From CAZPUR01 sp964589815 (lineage in GTDB: Bacteria > Patescibacteriota > Microgenomatia > UBA1400): a stretch of DNA of 64,000 nucleotides. The stretch spans positions 1 through 64,000 of the forward strand of contig CAZPUR010000002.1 in the NCBI GenBank assembly GCA_964589815.1, read 5' to 3'. The notes under the pieces were generated by a model. The model worked only from the letters and a program-made list of their open reading frames with translations, did no database searches and was not told where the DNA came from. Shown here piece by piece: positions 28,983-39,376 of the stretch. How positions within the stretch are numbered: the stretch's first letter is position 1; every line of letters starts with the position of its first letter. The translations under genes and the position numbers were made by a program.

Positions 28983-31900
28983 CTAATTAATAATCCACCA
29001 GTTGAACCCAATTGGCCTACTAATTGCCTTATCAAGTCCAATGGTAAAAAAGCCCTCCCTCCCGTCCTTTTTATTTTTAACAAATAAGACCTTATTACCG
29101 GTGTCTGATGTAGGAGTAATATATATTAAGCTATCTTTTGTTATATTTTGATTATATATTGCCAGTTCAGTTTCATTAGCTGGTAAGGCCGCTTGACCAG
29201 CAGTGGCATTAGTGGTAATTTCGGGGATTAAAGTACCAAAGCCAGCCGAAGGCGTCGCTTCAGCAGCGGCAATATTTAATTTCCTGAACATGGCTTGCCT
29301 CGATTCAACATCGTTGAAGCGGGCTGAACCCGAAGCATCAATACTGGCCATAAGATTGTTATTAGCATCTTCGATGCGTAATTTACTCCCCCGAGCTGAA
29401 CTCGGGGTCGCGTTATCAGGTAGTTGATTAAGTTGAATGATTAAATCATCTTTTGGTTGAATCAGCTCGGCAAATAAACTCTTAGTTTTTAGCTCATTAC
29501 TGTTTATTGTGCCGCTAACTTCTAAGTTGCCGTCAATAACCACATCTCCATTTTCATTAATCCTGAATTTACCGGCCATCATATTAATCCCACCCATACC
29601 AGAAGGCTGGAGAAAAAGGGTATCAGTGGTGCTGCCAATACTATTATCAGCAATAAACATATTATTATTAACCGTTAAAGCGTCGGTTACTTGAAGATTG
29701 GTAATCACCGCTTGACCAATGACCGCTAAAAATTCATCCACAATCAAAGAATCAGTATCTATAGATGAAATGTCTAAGTAATCATAGTTATTCATTGTTC
29801 CATTGTTCCATTGTTCCATTGTTGCTAATAAGGCTGAATATGAAGCAATTTCTTCTTCACTTAATCCCGCCAAAAAATCGGAATCTTTCACCTCGGAGGT
29901 GAAATCTTCAGACACCTCCGAGGTGTTTTTGTCCGGGGTGGCCGTCTCATAATAATAATTATTAATAGTATCGCCAGTTAAAGTAGCCACCTTATCTTCC
30001 AAACCCTCAATCTCATCCGCATAAAGTTTTTTAAAATGGCCGGTTCCAGCCGTCAATTCTCCACTGACACTGGCACTTCGGGTTTCTAAACCCTCGGTGT
30101 AAACTGACTTGGCTGCTAGTTCACCGGCTAATGTGGCATTACCATTTGAGTCAACCGCAAATAAATCTTTTCCTTCTTTAGTTTGAACTTTGAACTTTGA
30201 ACTTTGAACTTGACTTAATTGTAAAATTAAGTCCTTGTCTGCTATTGGTTTAAGCATTTTGGTTTCTACGCTTTGAGCGATAAGGTTTTCAGTCTCCACC
30301 AGAGGAGAAATAAGCTTATCGTTAATGGTTACATGGTTGAATTGTCCTATTGTTGCCACCACTTTGTCTGCCATTAAATCCTTGGTTTCTATCAACCCAG
30401 TTTTAACTTTGTTAAAAAGTCCTGAAAATATTCCTTCTAAGTTCTGGGTTCTCAGTTCTAAGTTCTGAATTATTCCTTGCTGTTCTTGAACCGCCTTAAT
30501 TATCTTGGGAACAAATTTCAAAGGTTTGATAGAATACATATCTGCGTCAGGATTATAACTAACCACGTCAGGAAAGATTTCTTTAACTTCCTGAGCAATA
30601 AAACCGGTTTGAAGGGCATTGTTTTGTTTAAATTTAAAATCCACCACTCTTAGTCTATTAATGTCTTCAAGGGTAGTACCGCTGGTAACAATGTTTTCTT
30701 TTAATCTTTCATCACTGGCTTGTTCTATTTCTAAAGTGCCGTCATCTAAAGTAATATAACCTTCAAGATCGCCATCGCCATCATAAAAAGTGATCATTCT
30801 ATTATCTCCGGCGGCATCATCTGCGCCGGCTTGGATTTTAACCCCATATCTATCAACATTATTGCCATCATTAAAAAATTCTCCGGCCCAACCACTGGCC
30901 GCGTCTGTTTCTACATCTAACCTGGAATCTGGGGTGGTATCGCCAATCCCCACATTGCCTGAGAAATAAGTATATCCGCTGGTGCCGCCAGAAATGGTGA
31001 GGTAAGCCGCTAAATCATTAGATATGCCTCCCCGAAGTACTGATCCATAATCAACATAAAACGTACCTGAAGGTATATGTGTATAAGTAGTAGCATTTAA
31101 GCTAAGCACAGAGCTTCCGCCGGTCGTAATGGAAGGGCCACTACCAAAATATAGATTGTTTCCACCGACGTTAATGTTTCCATTGACATCCAATTTTTGT
31201 CCCGGAGTCGTCGTCCCGATGCCGACGTTGCCATTGCTTCCAAAGAAAACTTTATCACCAGCGTAACCACCGCCATCAATATAAAACCTTAATCCTAAAG
31301 GAGAATCATCACTTTGTAGTCTCCAATCAGAACCGCTTCCCGGATAATCTATGGCCAACTCAGCATTAGTTCCAGATAAATTCAAAAGTGAACTTGGTGC
31401 TGTTGTTCCAATGCCAACGTTGCCGCCATTCATTATTACGTCCCCATCACTTTGAATTATCAAACTATCGGTATCTGCGCCACTTTCAATTGTCAGGGGG
31501 TATTCTCGAGCATAGACTGAATCCGCAGTGCCACTTGAGGCTGTGGAAAAAGTAATGCCGCTGTCTGCCATCTCAATTATGGATGCTCCTCCATCCACCC
31601 TATATTTCCACCCCCCGTCATAGTAGGTATTATGCGTAATGCGAGAAAGTGTGTTGGAGTGTGCCCACAAACCAAAGGTCTGACCCACCGATAGTGTATA
31701 ATCACCACCGTTTATTGCGGAATCAGTCCCTATGATGGCTCTTCCGTTGACCTGAAGTTTAGTGTTTGGCCCCGTCGTCCCGATCCCCACATTGCCGCCG
31801 GTTAACCAGTAACCACCAGAAAATCTGGCTCCGAAGACGTTTGTTGTCCCAACAGTGAAGTCTGCATCGGTGGCATCAGTTAATGTAAAAGCTCCTTCAG

Positions 31901-34900
31901 CGCTGGCTATAGCGCGGCGGCCCGCGGCAAAGCTATAGTCACCGGAGGCGGTATTCTCTCTACCGCCAGGAATAGTGGCAGAGTAGCCGCTGGCAGTGTT
32001 GCTTCGTCCGCCCGCCACGGTTGCGTAGTTTTTGCCATCTGCACCGGCCGTATTCGCCGCCCCACCGCCAACAAAACCATAATGCCAAGCCACATTGCTT
32101 TGTCCACCGACAATAGTTCCCCAACCGTTTCCGTAAGTGGTGTTATAAGATCCGCCCGCAATGACATCGCGTCCCATATAGTCGGCGCTGCTACTAATAG
32201 AGTTCATGTAACCGCCGCCAATGAAATTTTCATTTTTTCCGGTAATCGTGTTTCTTTGGCCACTGACAATGGCTGAAGCCCAGACATTACTACCACTAAT
32301 GCTGTTACCGTAGCCGGCGCCAATAAAACTGTTTCCCCAGTCGGTTAGGCTGTTGTTTTGCCCTCCAGCAACAACACCGGTTCTATAATCAGCAGCGATA
32401 GAATTTACCATCCCAGAACCGCCACCGCCTAAAATACTAGATCCATAGGCGCCCGAGCCCATAGAATTGCCGCTATACCCTCCTAAAATATTTGGGCTAG
32501 AGGCGTTACCCAGGACTTGAAATCCACCACCCGTGGTTGTTACCCCCAAATCTCCAGCCACCTCCAGCTTATAGGAAGGCCCCGTCGTCCCAATCCCCAC
32601 GTTGCCGTTAAAAGCCGCTACCCCTCCGGAGATAGTTGAAGGATCATAGTTCACGCCTAAGAGTTGATTACTACCCAGATAAACGTCGTCTCCGGCCGTA
32701 GTTGGGGAGAGATTAGTTCCAGACCGAGACCAATAACCGATTGTTCCTGAGGTACTGCCGATGATATTGCCGGTGCAAGTCAAATTGCCGGTGCTGTTAT
32801 CCACGGTACAGCCAGTGCTTCCTGAACCACCAGCCAAATCAACGCTAGAGCCATCAATATCTGTCGCAGCGCCACTGTCTCCCAAAACCAAAGTGCCATT
32901 ATCAGCAATGCCCAGTCTTTCCGTACCGTCAGTTAAAGAAAAAGTACCGCCGGAAGCAGCATAGGTGATAGTGATATCGTCCACCGAAGTAATCAGGACA
33001 TCACCGGCCGATCCGGTAGTCTGCAGAGTTAAATCATCAGCGTCAGCCGTAGCCGTAGCCGTAATCGTCAAGGGGTCGGCCGTGCCTCCCTGAACCGTGG
33101 TAAAATAGCCCGCCCTCCAGATATTGGTGACTGTGCCTAAATCATCAGTGTTATCCCCACCGCTCACTACAGCATTGTTATAAGGATCTAATTCTATACC
33201 GGCAGAACCATCGCTTTCAATATTAACGCCATCATCACCCTGAAGGGTTAAGATACCGGTAGAAGTTGACCAGGTGGAAGCGGCATTAGCCGTCAAAGTT
33301 AAAGCCCGGGAAGCTCCAGCCGCAATGACAAAGGTAGTGCCACTAGGTCCGGTAATAGTATCACCACTGCCATAAAAAGTTAAATCTCCGGTGCTATTAA
33401 AAAGAGCATAATTGGTGGTACCGCCATCACCAAAAGAGGCATTGCCATTAACTGTTAATTCCTGACCGGGATTAGTGGTGCCAATGCCGACGTTACCGTT
33501 TCCAATAAGGACATCGCCGCCAGTAGTATAAATAGCGGCTCCAGTATAAGAAGAAAGGTCAGGAAGATAAAGTCCGTAGACGTTATCAAAATTATAGAGA
33601 TTACTATAATCACCATAAAAAATAGCTCCAGTATTAGCTCCACCGCTGGTAGGATCATTATCAATCCAACCAAAAACACCAGCCAAAACATTAACCTTAC
33701 CCGTAGCATTATTTTGTTTGCTTAAGCCTCCGACGCCAATGACATAACCATATGTTTCTCCACTAATGTCTCCAGAAGAAGTATAGATGGCTTCAATATT
33801 GGCTCCCCAAACCCCTGCGGTGGGGGTAATACTGCCCGAAGCAGTGATATTTGAATTAATACCAACAGCGGTGACGCCGCTGCTAATATCTTTATCCAAA
33901 CTCAAAGTGGCATCTCCTACAGGCAATGTCCCGACTCCTAATGTCCCGGAAACATAGGCGTCTCCAATCACATCCAGTTTTGCCGAAGGACTCGTCGTCC
34001 CAATCCCCACATTGCCACCAGGGTTAAAAGTCAAATCCACCGTTCCATTGGTGGTTAAGTCAATGGTGCCGCTACTATTTTCATCCAAATCAATGGTCAA
34101 AGTATTGGTACCGTCAGATAAAGCCAGCTCAGAATCATTAATATTATCAATGGTTTCACTATTAGATAGTTTAATATCGTCTGTGCCTATAGTTGCTCCG
34201 GAAAGGTCAAGGCCCAAATCAGCAGTACCGTCTAAATCAAAACCAATGGTAGTCGCTGAAGCACCGCCATCAGCTAAATTAAGAAAAACACCAGTTTGAT
34301 TACCAGAAGCAGAATTAGGTACCGTAATATTAGAAGAAAGATCAAGGTCTAAACCAACCAAAGCGCCTGTTTGAGTAAAAGCATGAGTCGCATTTTGGCC
34401 AAAATTAAAAATAGAACCTGAGGTAAAAGTGGAAGTTCCACCCGAAGCTTGGGAATAGACAGAAACAGGAAAATTAAAAAGCAAATTGTCATCATAACCG
34501 CTAACCCGACTGGCGTCACCTGAAGCATTCCATTGTAAAACCGCATTAATAGTGGGCGAGCCCCGTTCAAAAGTGAGAGTCATAATTTGGGCGTTGGCGC
34601 CAGTATAGCCGGCGCCAATCAACCAGTCATAAGAAGAAGTTGAGCCGGTGACAATGGTGCCTACCACGCTGGTAGCATTAACCGTGTCGAAATAGCCAGT
34701 GACCCAGCGGGTAGAGGCAGAACCAATGTCATAAGCATTAGCATCAGCAATAAAATTACTGGCGGCCAAAGCATTAAAAGTGACCGTATCAGAAGCAGCA
34801 TCACCCAAAATAATACTGCCGGTGACATCTAAGCTGGCGCCCGGGGTCGTTGTCCCAATGCCCACCCGATCATTATCACTTTCCACCACCAGGGTATTAG

Positions 34901-37900
34901 TATCAACAATAAAATCATCTCCAGCAGCGCCGCCCAGAATTACTGACAAAGAAGAACCAGTAGATTTAGTGATGGTGCCGTCAGCATAAACAGTAGAAGG
35001 ACCTACAGTCAGGCCGGCATCAGAGTAAATCATACCTTCAACTCCAGCTGTACCTAAAACAAAAAGATCATCTCCGTCCATGGTAAAGCCGGCATTATCT
35101 AAAGTTTCTGTAGTTGCTCCTACCCAAAGATTATTCATAGTAACAATGTCGTCATCAGTATAAATAGCCCAATCCCAGTTGGTATTAGCCACATAAAGAC
35201 CGGTTAATACAGCCGTAGTATTGCCGCTAGGGCCGTTAATCCTCATGCCTTGAATAAAGTTAACAGGGTTAGCAATAGGGGTGAGATTGCCCATATCAAT
35301 ATCAATTCCTCTTAAATCACTAGTAGTGGTAGTGGCTCCACCCCAATCAAGATTAACCACATCTCCTTCTGTATTGTTAACGTCAATATCCAAGGCTGTT
35401 TGGTCCACATCATCCTGGTCAACAGTGACAGCTATACCAGAATCGGTGCCAGTATCTATTTCTAAAGGTCCAGTCGGGGTCGTTGTCCCAATGCCCACAT
35501 TACCATTAAAAGTGAGGATATCTGAGTCAAAATCGCCATAAATTAAAGCACTGGTTGGCCCGGCAGTTGAATTTTCAATGTAAAGTTTGTTGGAGCCAGT
35601 TTCACTATAACCTGCCTTGTATCCCAGAAAGACATTACCAGAGCCCGTTATCACATTAAAACCAGATTGTCTTCCTATAGAAGTATTGGTGCTGCCGGTG
35701 GTTAAAGACACCAAAGCCTCATCTCCCATGGCCACATTTTCAGTCCCTTCTGTTTCTGCTAAAAGAGCGTTTCTGCCAAAAGCGCTGTTTCGATTTCCCG
35801 TAGTATTGGCAAATAAGGCATAAAGCCCCAGGGCGCTATTATGATAGCCTTCAGTGTTTTTATAAAGAGCATATTTTCCAAAAGCACTGTTAGAGTAGCC
35901 GGTGGTATTATCTCTTAAGGCGCTTTCGCCAAAAGCGCTGTTGCTGTTACCAGTACTATTAGTGTACAAAGCCCGATAGCCAAAAGCGCTGTTGCTGTTA
36001 CCAGAGGTGTTGTTATATAAAGATTCTGCTCCGCTAGCAGTATTGGCCGAGCCATCGGCCGTGGAGAATCCAGCCGTGTAACCAACAAAGGTATTATAGG
36101 TGCCACTAGTAATTGAAGCACCAGCAGTATAGCCCAAAAGAGTTTGATAATTAGTATTATCAAAATTAATTAGATTAGCTACCTGGATAGTATTGTTGGG
36201 GGCGCTGGTGCCAATGCCGACGCTGGCCGTTAAGATATTCACTTCATCAGTCGTCTGGTCATCAAATTCAATACGTCCCGCGGCCGCGCCCAGACCGATC
36301 CAGCTATCATCAGCCATAATAATATTACCGCTCAAAGCTAAGGCTCCAATTGAGGCACTATCAAGGTAGGCGGTGCCGTCGATATATAGATCTCTCCATT
36401 CCTTAGTTGAAGAGCCAATGTCAGAAGTATCGTCACTCTTAGGCAGGAGGTGGCCGCCTACCACTAAGTTGCCGCCCACATAACCTTCTGCCTCAATATA
36501 GGCATTACCAACCACATGGAGCTTATACCCAGGATTAGAGGTGCCCACGCCGACACGGGCTTCCGAGGCATCAACAAAAAAAGTGCCGGTTTCTGTATCG
36601 CCATCCCAGCGGAAATCAATGTCCTCCTGGTTATAATTGCCCTGTAGAACATCTTGGGTAGTGTTTTCTGAAAAAGCCAAAAAACTGGCTCCACCCACAT
36701 TAATCTTAAACTCATCATCAGCAAAAGCCAGATAAGTGTCCGTATCATTAAGATGAAACAAAGAGTCTATCAAACCCAGTTTGCCGGTATTGCTGAGGGT
36801 AGCCAACTGACTACCACTGGAGTTTCTTACCTCAAATAAATTGGTTTTCCAGCCTTGAAGTAAAAGAGAAGAGGCTTTCAGGTCGCCGCTGATAGTGGCG
36901 TTTCTGGATAAAAAAAGGTCTCCTTCAGTGGAAATGCTGAATCTTTCAATTTCTGTTACCCCACTGGAAAGTCTAAATAAATCAAAACCAGTGTTATTGT
37001 TGGCGGCCCAACCATTAATCAAAGCGCCAGAGCTGATATTGGCATTGGTGATGCTTAGATGGTCACCGCTAGAAGAGCTGAGATGAATATATAAAGCGCC
37101 TTGGCCGTCCGGGGCCAGAGTGATATCACCGTCCGAGCCAGTATTTGTTACCAAAGTCAAAGCTTGACCGCCAATACCCAAATTGCCCACCGGCGCGTAA
37201 ATATTAGGGTTTTCCTCGCCTAGATTTAAATCACCCTCTTCGTCTATCACCAAAACCTTATTAGCTGAACCTGAGGCAGAAGGAGTGTAGCCTTGCAAAG
37301 CCCGGGCATTTAAACAATATTCACATATCCCCCCGGTACCAGATATACTTTCAATATCATAAGGATACATAGTAGTATCTTCTATATCAGTAGTTTTATC
37401 AGTTTCCTTTTTTTCAAGACCAGTCTCTCCTTCTTCCGGAAGTTTACCTGAAGGAACGGGAATCTGACTTAATTGTTGGGAGTAAAACTCCAGTTCTTTT
37501 CTTTTTTTCTCTGAGCGAGTATAAACAACAATGCCTAAAATCAGAGCCAAGACGACTAATGCCAGAATGCCCAAGGTTAAAAGAAAGGTCTTTTTATGTT
37601 GTTCTAAAAGTTCTCCCAGGCTTTTCTGGGCGGCTAACTGGGGACTTTCCTCAATAATATGTTTTAAAGGAATATTTTCCAGTTGCTGGACGGGGTTACT
37701 CATTAAAAGTTTTTCTTTTTGCAGGAATTCGCCAAAAGAACGCAAAGAAGCTAAGTGACGGTTAATGGTTTTTCCCGGAAGATTGTTTTGGGTGAGGAAA
37801 GCTTTGTATTGTTTAAAATTTTCCGGATTAAGTTGAGTAGTAATTTCATCTTTGTTGGTTAAATTATTTTCTCGGTGCCAATGCAAAAATTTCCTCACAT

Positions 37901-37982
37901 CAGAAGCATAGTTTTTAATTGAAGCTTTTGCCAGCCTTTTTATTCCTAAATAACTTTTAAAATCTTTTAACAGTTTTTCCAT
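28983..37982 (-). CDS. Giant surface protein: integrase N-domain, membrane span, tail-fibre repeats, S74 chaperone
   Basis: This protein has 2999 residues. Residues 1-105 match the SAM-like core-binding domain of tyrosine recombinases (LKDFKSYLGIKRLAKASIKN, TINRHLASLRSFGEFLQ) without the catalytic domain. One membrane span follows (about 132-154). The remaining 2800 residues are extracellular: at least 11 phage-fibre units of type NVGIGTTxPxxKLDV, a YadA-head-like block (about 640-770; NSAFGYRAL units), and an S74 intramolecular chaperone near 2420-2500 (DERLKENI, TGFIAQEVKEIFPDVV). About 490 residues follow S74. GGAAA precedes the ATG. In-frame repeats occur at 29400, 29791-29824, 29889-29926 and 30179-30215. 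It is probably a trimeric adhesin for host or partner contact; the intracellular recombinase-like domain could bind DNA or be a relic. Confidence 0.88.
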   Translation of the reverse strand: MEKLLKDFKSYLGIKRLAKASIKNYASDVRKFLHWHRENNLTNKDEITTQLNPENFKQYKAFLTQNNLPGKTINRHLASLRSFGEFLQKEKLLMSNPVQQLENIPLKHIIEESPQLAAQKSLGELLEQHKKTFLLTLGILALVVLALILGIVVYTRSEKKRKELEFYSQQLSQIPVPSGKLPEEGETGLEKKETDKTTDIEDTTMYPYDIESISGTGGICEYCLNARALQGYTPSASGSANKVLVIDEEGDLNLGEENPNIYAPVGNLGIGGQALTLVTNTGSDGDITLAPDGQGALYIHLSSSSGDHLSITNANISSGALINGWAANNNTGFDLFRLSSGVTEIERFSISTEGDLFLSRNATISGDLKASSLLLQGWKTNLFEVRNSSGSQLATLSNTGKLGLIDSLFHLNDTDTYLAFADDEFKINVGGASFLAFSENTTQDVLQGNYNQEDIDFRWDGDTETGTFFVDASEARVGVGTSNPGYKLHVVGNAYIEAEGYVGGNLVVGGHLLPKSDDTSDIGSSTKEWRDLYIDGTAYLDSASIGALALSGNIIMADDSWIGLGAAAGRIEFDDQTTDEVNILTASVGIGTSAPNNTIQVANLINFDNTNYQTLLGYTAGASITSGTYNTFVGYTAGFSTADGSANTASGAESLYNNTSGNSNSAFGYRALYTNSTGNSNSAFGESALRDNTTGYSNSAFGKYALYKNTEGYHNSALGLYALFANTTGNRNSAFGRNALLAETEGTENVAMGDEALVSLTTGSTNTSIGRQSGFNVITGSGNVFLGYKAGYSETGSNKLYIENSTAGPTSALIYGDFDSDILTFNGNVGIGTTTPTGPLEIDTGTDSGIAVTVDQDDVDQTALDIDVNNTEGDVVNLDWGGATTTTSDLRGIDIDMGNLTPIANPVNFIQGMRINGPSGNTTAVLTGLYVANTNWDWAIYTDDDIVTMNNLWVGATTETLDNAGFTMDGDDLFVLGTAGVEGMIYSDAGLTVGPSTVYADGTITKSTGSSLSVILGGAAGDDFIVDTNTLVVESDNDRVGIGTTTPGASLDVTGSIILGDAASDTVTFNALAASNFIADANAYDIGSASTRWVTGYFDTVNATSVVGTIVTGSTSSYDWLIGAGYTGANAQIMTLTFERGSPTINAVLQWNASGDASRVSGYDDNLLFNFPVSVYSQASGGTSTFTSGSIFNFGQNATHAFTQTGALVGLDLDLSSNITVPNSASGNQTGVFLNLADGGASATTIGFDLDGTADLGLDLSGATIGTDDIKLSNSETIDNINDSELALSDGTNTLTIDLDENSSGTIDLTTNGTVDLTFNPGGNVGIGTTSPSAKLDVIGDAYVSGTLGVGTLPVGDATLSLDKDISSGVTAVGINSNITASGSITPTAGVWGANIEAIYTSSGDISGETYGYVIGVGGLSKQNNATGKVNVLAGVFGWIDNDPTSGGANTGAIFYGDYSNLYNFDNVYGLYLPDLSSYTGAAIYTTGGDVLIGNGNVGIGTTNPGQELTVNGNASFGDGGTTNYALFNSTGDLTFYGSGDTITGPSGTTFVIAAGASRALTLTANAASTWSTSTGILTLQGDDGVNIESDGSAGIELDPYNNAVVSGGDNTDDLGTVTNIWRAGYFTTVQGGTADPLTITATATADADDLTLQTTGSAGDVLITSVDDITITYAASGGTFSLTDGTERLGIADNGTLVLGDSGAATDIDGSSVDLAGGSGSTGCTVDNSTGNLTCTGNIIGSTSGTIGYWSRSGTNLSPTTAGDDVYLGSNQLLGVNYDPSTISGGVAAFNGNVGIGTTGPSYKLEVAGDLGVTTTGGGFQVLGNASSPNILGGYSGNSMGSGAYGSSILGGGGSGMVNSIAADYRTGVVAGGQNNSLTDWGNSFIGAGYGNSISGSNVWASAIVSGQRNTITGKNENFIGGGYMNSISSSADYMGRDVIAGGSYNTTYGNGWGTIVGGQSNVAWHYGFVGGGAANTAGADGKNYATVAGGRSNTASGYSATIPGGRENTASGDYSFAAGRRAIASAEGAFTLTDATDADFTVGTTNVFGARFSGGYWLTGGNVGIGTTGPNTKLQVNGRAIIGTDSAINGGDYTLSVGQTFGLWAHSNTLSRITHNTYYDGGWKYRVDGGASIIEMADSGITFSTASSGTADSVYAREYPLTIESGADTDSLIIQSDGDVIMNGGNVGIGTTAPSSLLNLSGTNAELAIDYPGSGSDWRLQSDDSPLGLRFYIDGGGYAGDKVFFGSNGNVGIGTTTPGQKLDVNGNINVGGNNLYFGSGPSITTGGSSVLSLNATTYTHIPSGTFYVDYGSVLRGGISNDLAAYLTISGGTSGYTYFSGNVGIGDTTPDSRLDVETDAASGWAGEFFNDGNNVDRYGVKIQAGADDAAGDNRMITFYDGDGDLEGYITLDDGTLEIEQASDERLKENIVTSGTTLEDINRLRVVDFKFKQNNALQTGFIAQEVKEIFPDVVSYNPDADMYSIKPLKFVPKIIKAVQEQQGIIQNLELRTQNLEGIFSGLFNKVKTGLIETKDLMADKVVATIGQFNHVTINDKLISPLVETENLIAQSVETKMLKPIADKDLILQLSQVQSSKFKVQTKEGKDLFAVDSNGNATLAGELAAKSVYTEGLETRSASVSGELTAGTGHFKKLYADEIEGLEDKVATLTGDTINNYYYETATPDKNTSEVSEDFTSEVKDSDFLAGLSEEEIASYSALLATMEQWNNGTMNNYDYLDISSIDTDSLIVDEFLAVIGQAVITNLQVTDALTVNNNMFIADNSIGSTTDTLFLQPSGMGGINMMAGKFRINENGDVVIDGNLEVSGTINSNELKTKSLFAELIQPKDDLIIQLNQLPDNATPSSARGSKLRIEDANNNLMASIDASGSARFNDVESRQAMFRKLNIAAAEATPSAGFGTLIPEITTNATAGQAALPANETELAIYNQNITKDSLIYITPTSDTGNKVLFVKNKKDGREGFFTIGLDKAISRPIGFNWWIIN

Positions 37983-38300
37983 TTTCCTATTCGCGTAAAT
38001 TTGTATAGATAATTTTTAAAAATCCGTATAACAGGCTTTAGCCTGTAAATTATAAAAATTAGACTATTTTTTACGGCTTTTTATCATCCTCTCTACTATA
38101 AAAGGTTTTTAAATTTCTCGTCAATAGAGGTAGAAATAGAGGAAAGAAAAGGCTTTTATTAGAGTAAAACTAGCACTGAGTCATAGAGAGTTGCTAGTTT
38201 TCACATTTTTTTCACGGGATATCAAAAGACATCAATAGATATCTTAGTAGATAATATAATTTTGTATTGTTTAGAAATTAGAAATTAGAAATTAGAAATT

Positions 38301-38375
38301 ATTACCTGTCAAATTACCTATTGACAGGTAATTATATGTTGTGTTTTAATGTTGTAAAAGACTGTGTAACACAAC
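38301..38375 (+). promoter_or_regulatory. Double inverted repeat before the PaaX-like gene
   Basis: ATTACCTGTCAA and TTGACAGGTAAT (38301-38332) form a 12-bp-arm palindrome; GTTGTGTT and AACACAAC (38338-38375) form a second. TTGACA within the first could be a -35 box. They lie between the divergent adhesin and PaaX-like genes and are candidate operators for that regulator. Confidence 0.5.
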
Positions 38376-38421
38376 AGTAGAGTGGATTAGCCTAATCAAT
38401 CAAATTAGGCTAATTAGACTA

Positions 38422-39207
38422 ATGAAACTTTTAAAGCGCAAAATCCTTTTTACTTTAGCCAGCGAAGTTGATTTTTTCAGCCCGCGGGTAGATTTTGATT
38501 ATTATCCCTACCTTTTTTTATATTGGCGCTTAAAGAGTTTTAAAAAAAGTTCTATTCGTGACGCTTGCTTGCAATTAGTCAAAAGCGGAGAAGTGGATAA
38601 AATTACCCGTAATCAAAAAGTCTATTTTCGTTTAACCAGTCAGGGTAGAAGCCGCTTGCTTTCTTTTTTCCCCATCTCTACCGGCCAAAAAAAAGTCTGG
38701 GATAGAGTTTGGCGGTTTGTAATTTTTCCTAAACCTCCTATATCACCTCTACCCCCTTTTGACTTAAGAAGACTCCGCCAAACCCTTCGTCGCCTTGGTT
38801 TTAAAAAGCTTTCACGAGGAGTTTATCTTACCCCTTTACCGATTTCTGGCAAATTAAATGAACTTCTTCTCGAGAAAAAATTTCCCGCAAAAATTACGGT
38901 AATTGAATCAAGGAAACTGCTTTTATCTGATGACAAACAATTAGCGAAGCAAACTTGGCCCCTAGAGAAGATGCAAAAAGAGTATCAAAACCTTATCACT
39001 AAGCAGAAAAGCCTGCTAAAGAGGTTAAAAAGCCAAAAAGGATTGAATCAGCAAACAAAAGAGCAATTTTCTCTCATATTGGATAATTTTTTTTCTCTGT
39101 TAGAAAAAGACCCAGGTTTACCCAGAAAGCTGCTTTTTGATGATTGGGCCGCTTTTCAGTGTCAAGAAACACTCCTAAAACTAACCCAGATGATTAAAAG
39201 CAATTGA
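38422..39207 (+). CDS. PaaX-like regulator with Cas2-like domain
   Basis: This 261-residue protein has an N-terminal winged-helix (about 40-90; SSIRDACLQLVKSGEVDKIT, VYFRLTSQGRSRLLSF) followed by VWDRVWRFVIFPKP and LRQTLRRLGFKKLSRGVYLTP, the Cas2-like ferredoxin fold seen in PaaX regulators, then a long helical tail. No Cas genes or CRISPR array are present, so regulation is more likely than CRISPR adaptation. It is transcribed away from the adhesin, with two palindromes between them, which suggests control of the adhesin or itself. Confidence 0.75.
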   Translation: MKLLKRKILFTLASEVDFFSPRVDFDYYPYLFLYWRLKSFKKSSIRDACLQLVKSGEVDKITRNQKVYFRLTSQGRSRLLSFFPISTGQKKVWDRVWRFVIFPKPPISPLPPFDLRRLRQTLRRLGFKKLSRGVYLTPLPISGKLNELLLEKKFPAKITVIESRKLLLSDDKQLAKQTWPLEKMQKEYQNLITKQKSLLKRLKSQKGLNQQTKEQFSLILDNFFSLLEKDPGLPRKLLFDDWAAFQCQETLLKLTQMIKSN

Positions 39208-39316
39208 TATAGTTTGAAAGCTTTTGATAGAGGAGTTTTATATCTCAACTTCTTTATTACTTCGATAGTTTTAACAATGTAACCCTATAAACCAGAACAA
39301 GTTCAGTTCAGGGCAG

Positions 39317-39371
39317 GCAATGAAGCCATGTAGCAATGAAACAATGGAACAATGGAACAATGAAACAATGA
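39317..39371. repeat. AACAATGGA minisatellite, left of S23-type gene (family E)
   Basis: About five 9-nt units (GCAATGAAA, CAATGGAA, AATGGAACA) follow a GTTCAGGGCAGGCAATGAAGC end that also occurs near the 57-bp repeat at 16111. With 39751-39781 it brackets the S23-type gene. Confidence 0.8.
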
Positions 39372-39376
39372 ATTTA

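Noticed and set aside
28983..37982. Several open frames inside the adhesin gene on either strand
   Set aside because: The long frame has clear fibre and S74 motifs throughout; the others are shadows of its repetitive codons.
38422..39207. Cas2 of a CRISPR system
   Set aside because: The Cas2-like fold follows a winged helix as in PaaX; there is no Cas1 and no array of regularly spaced repeats.
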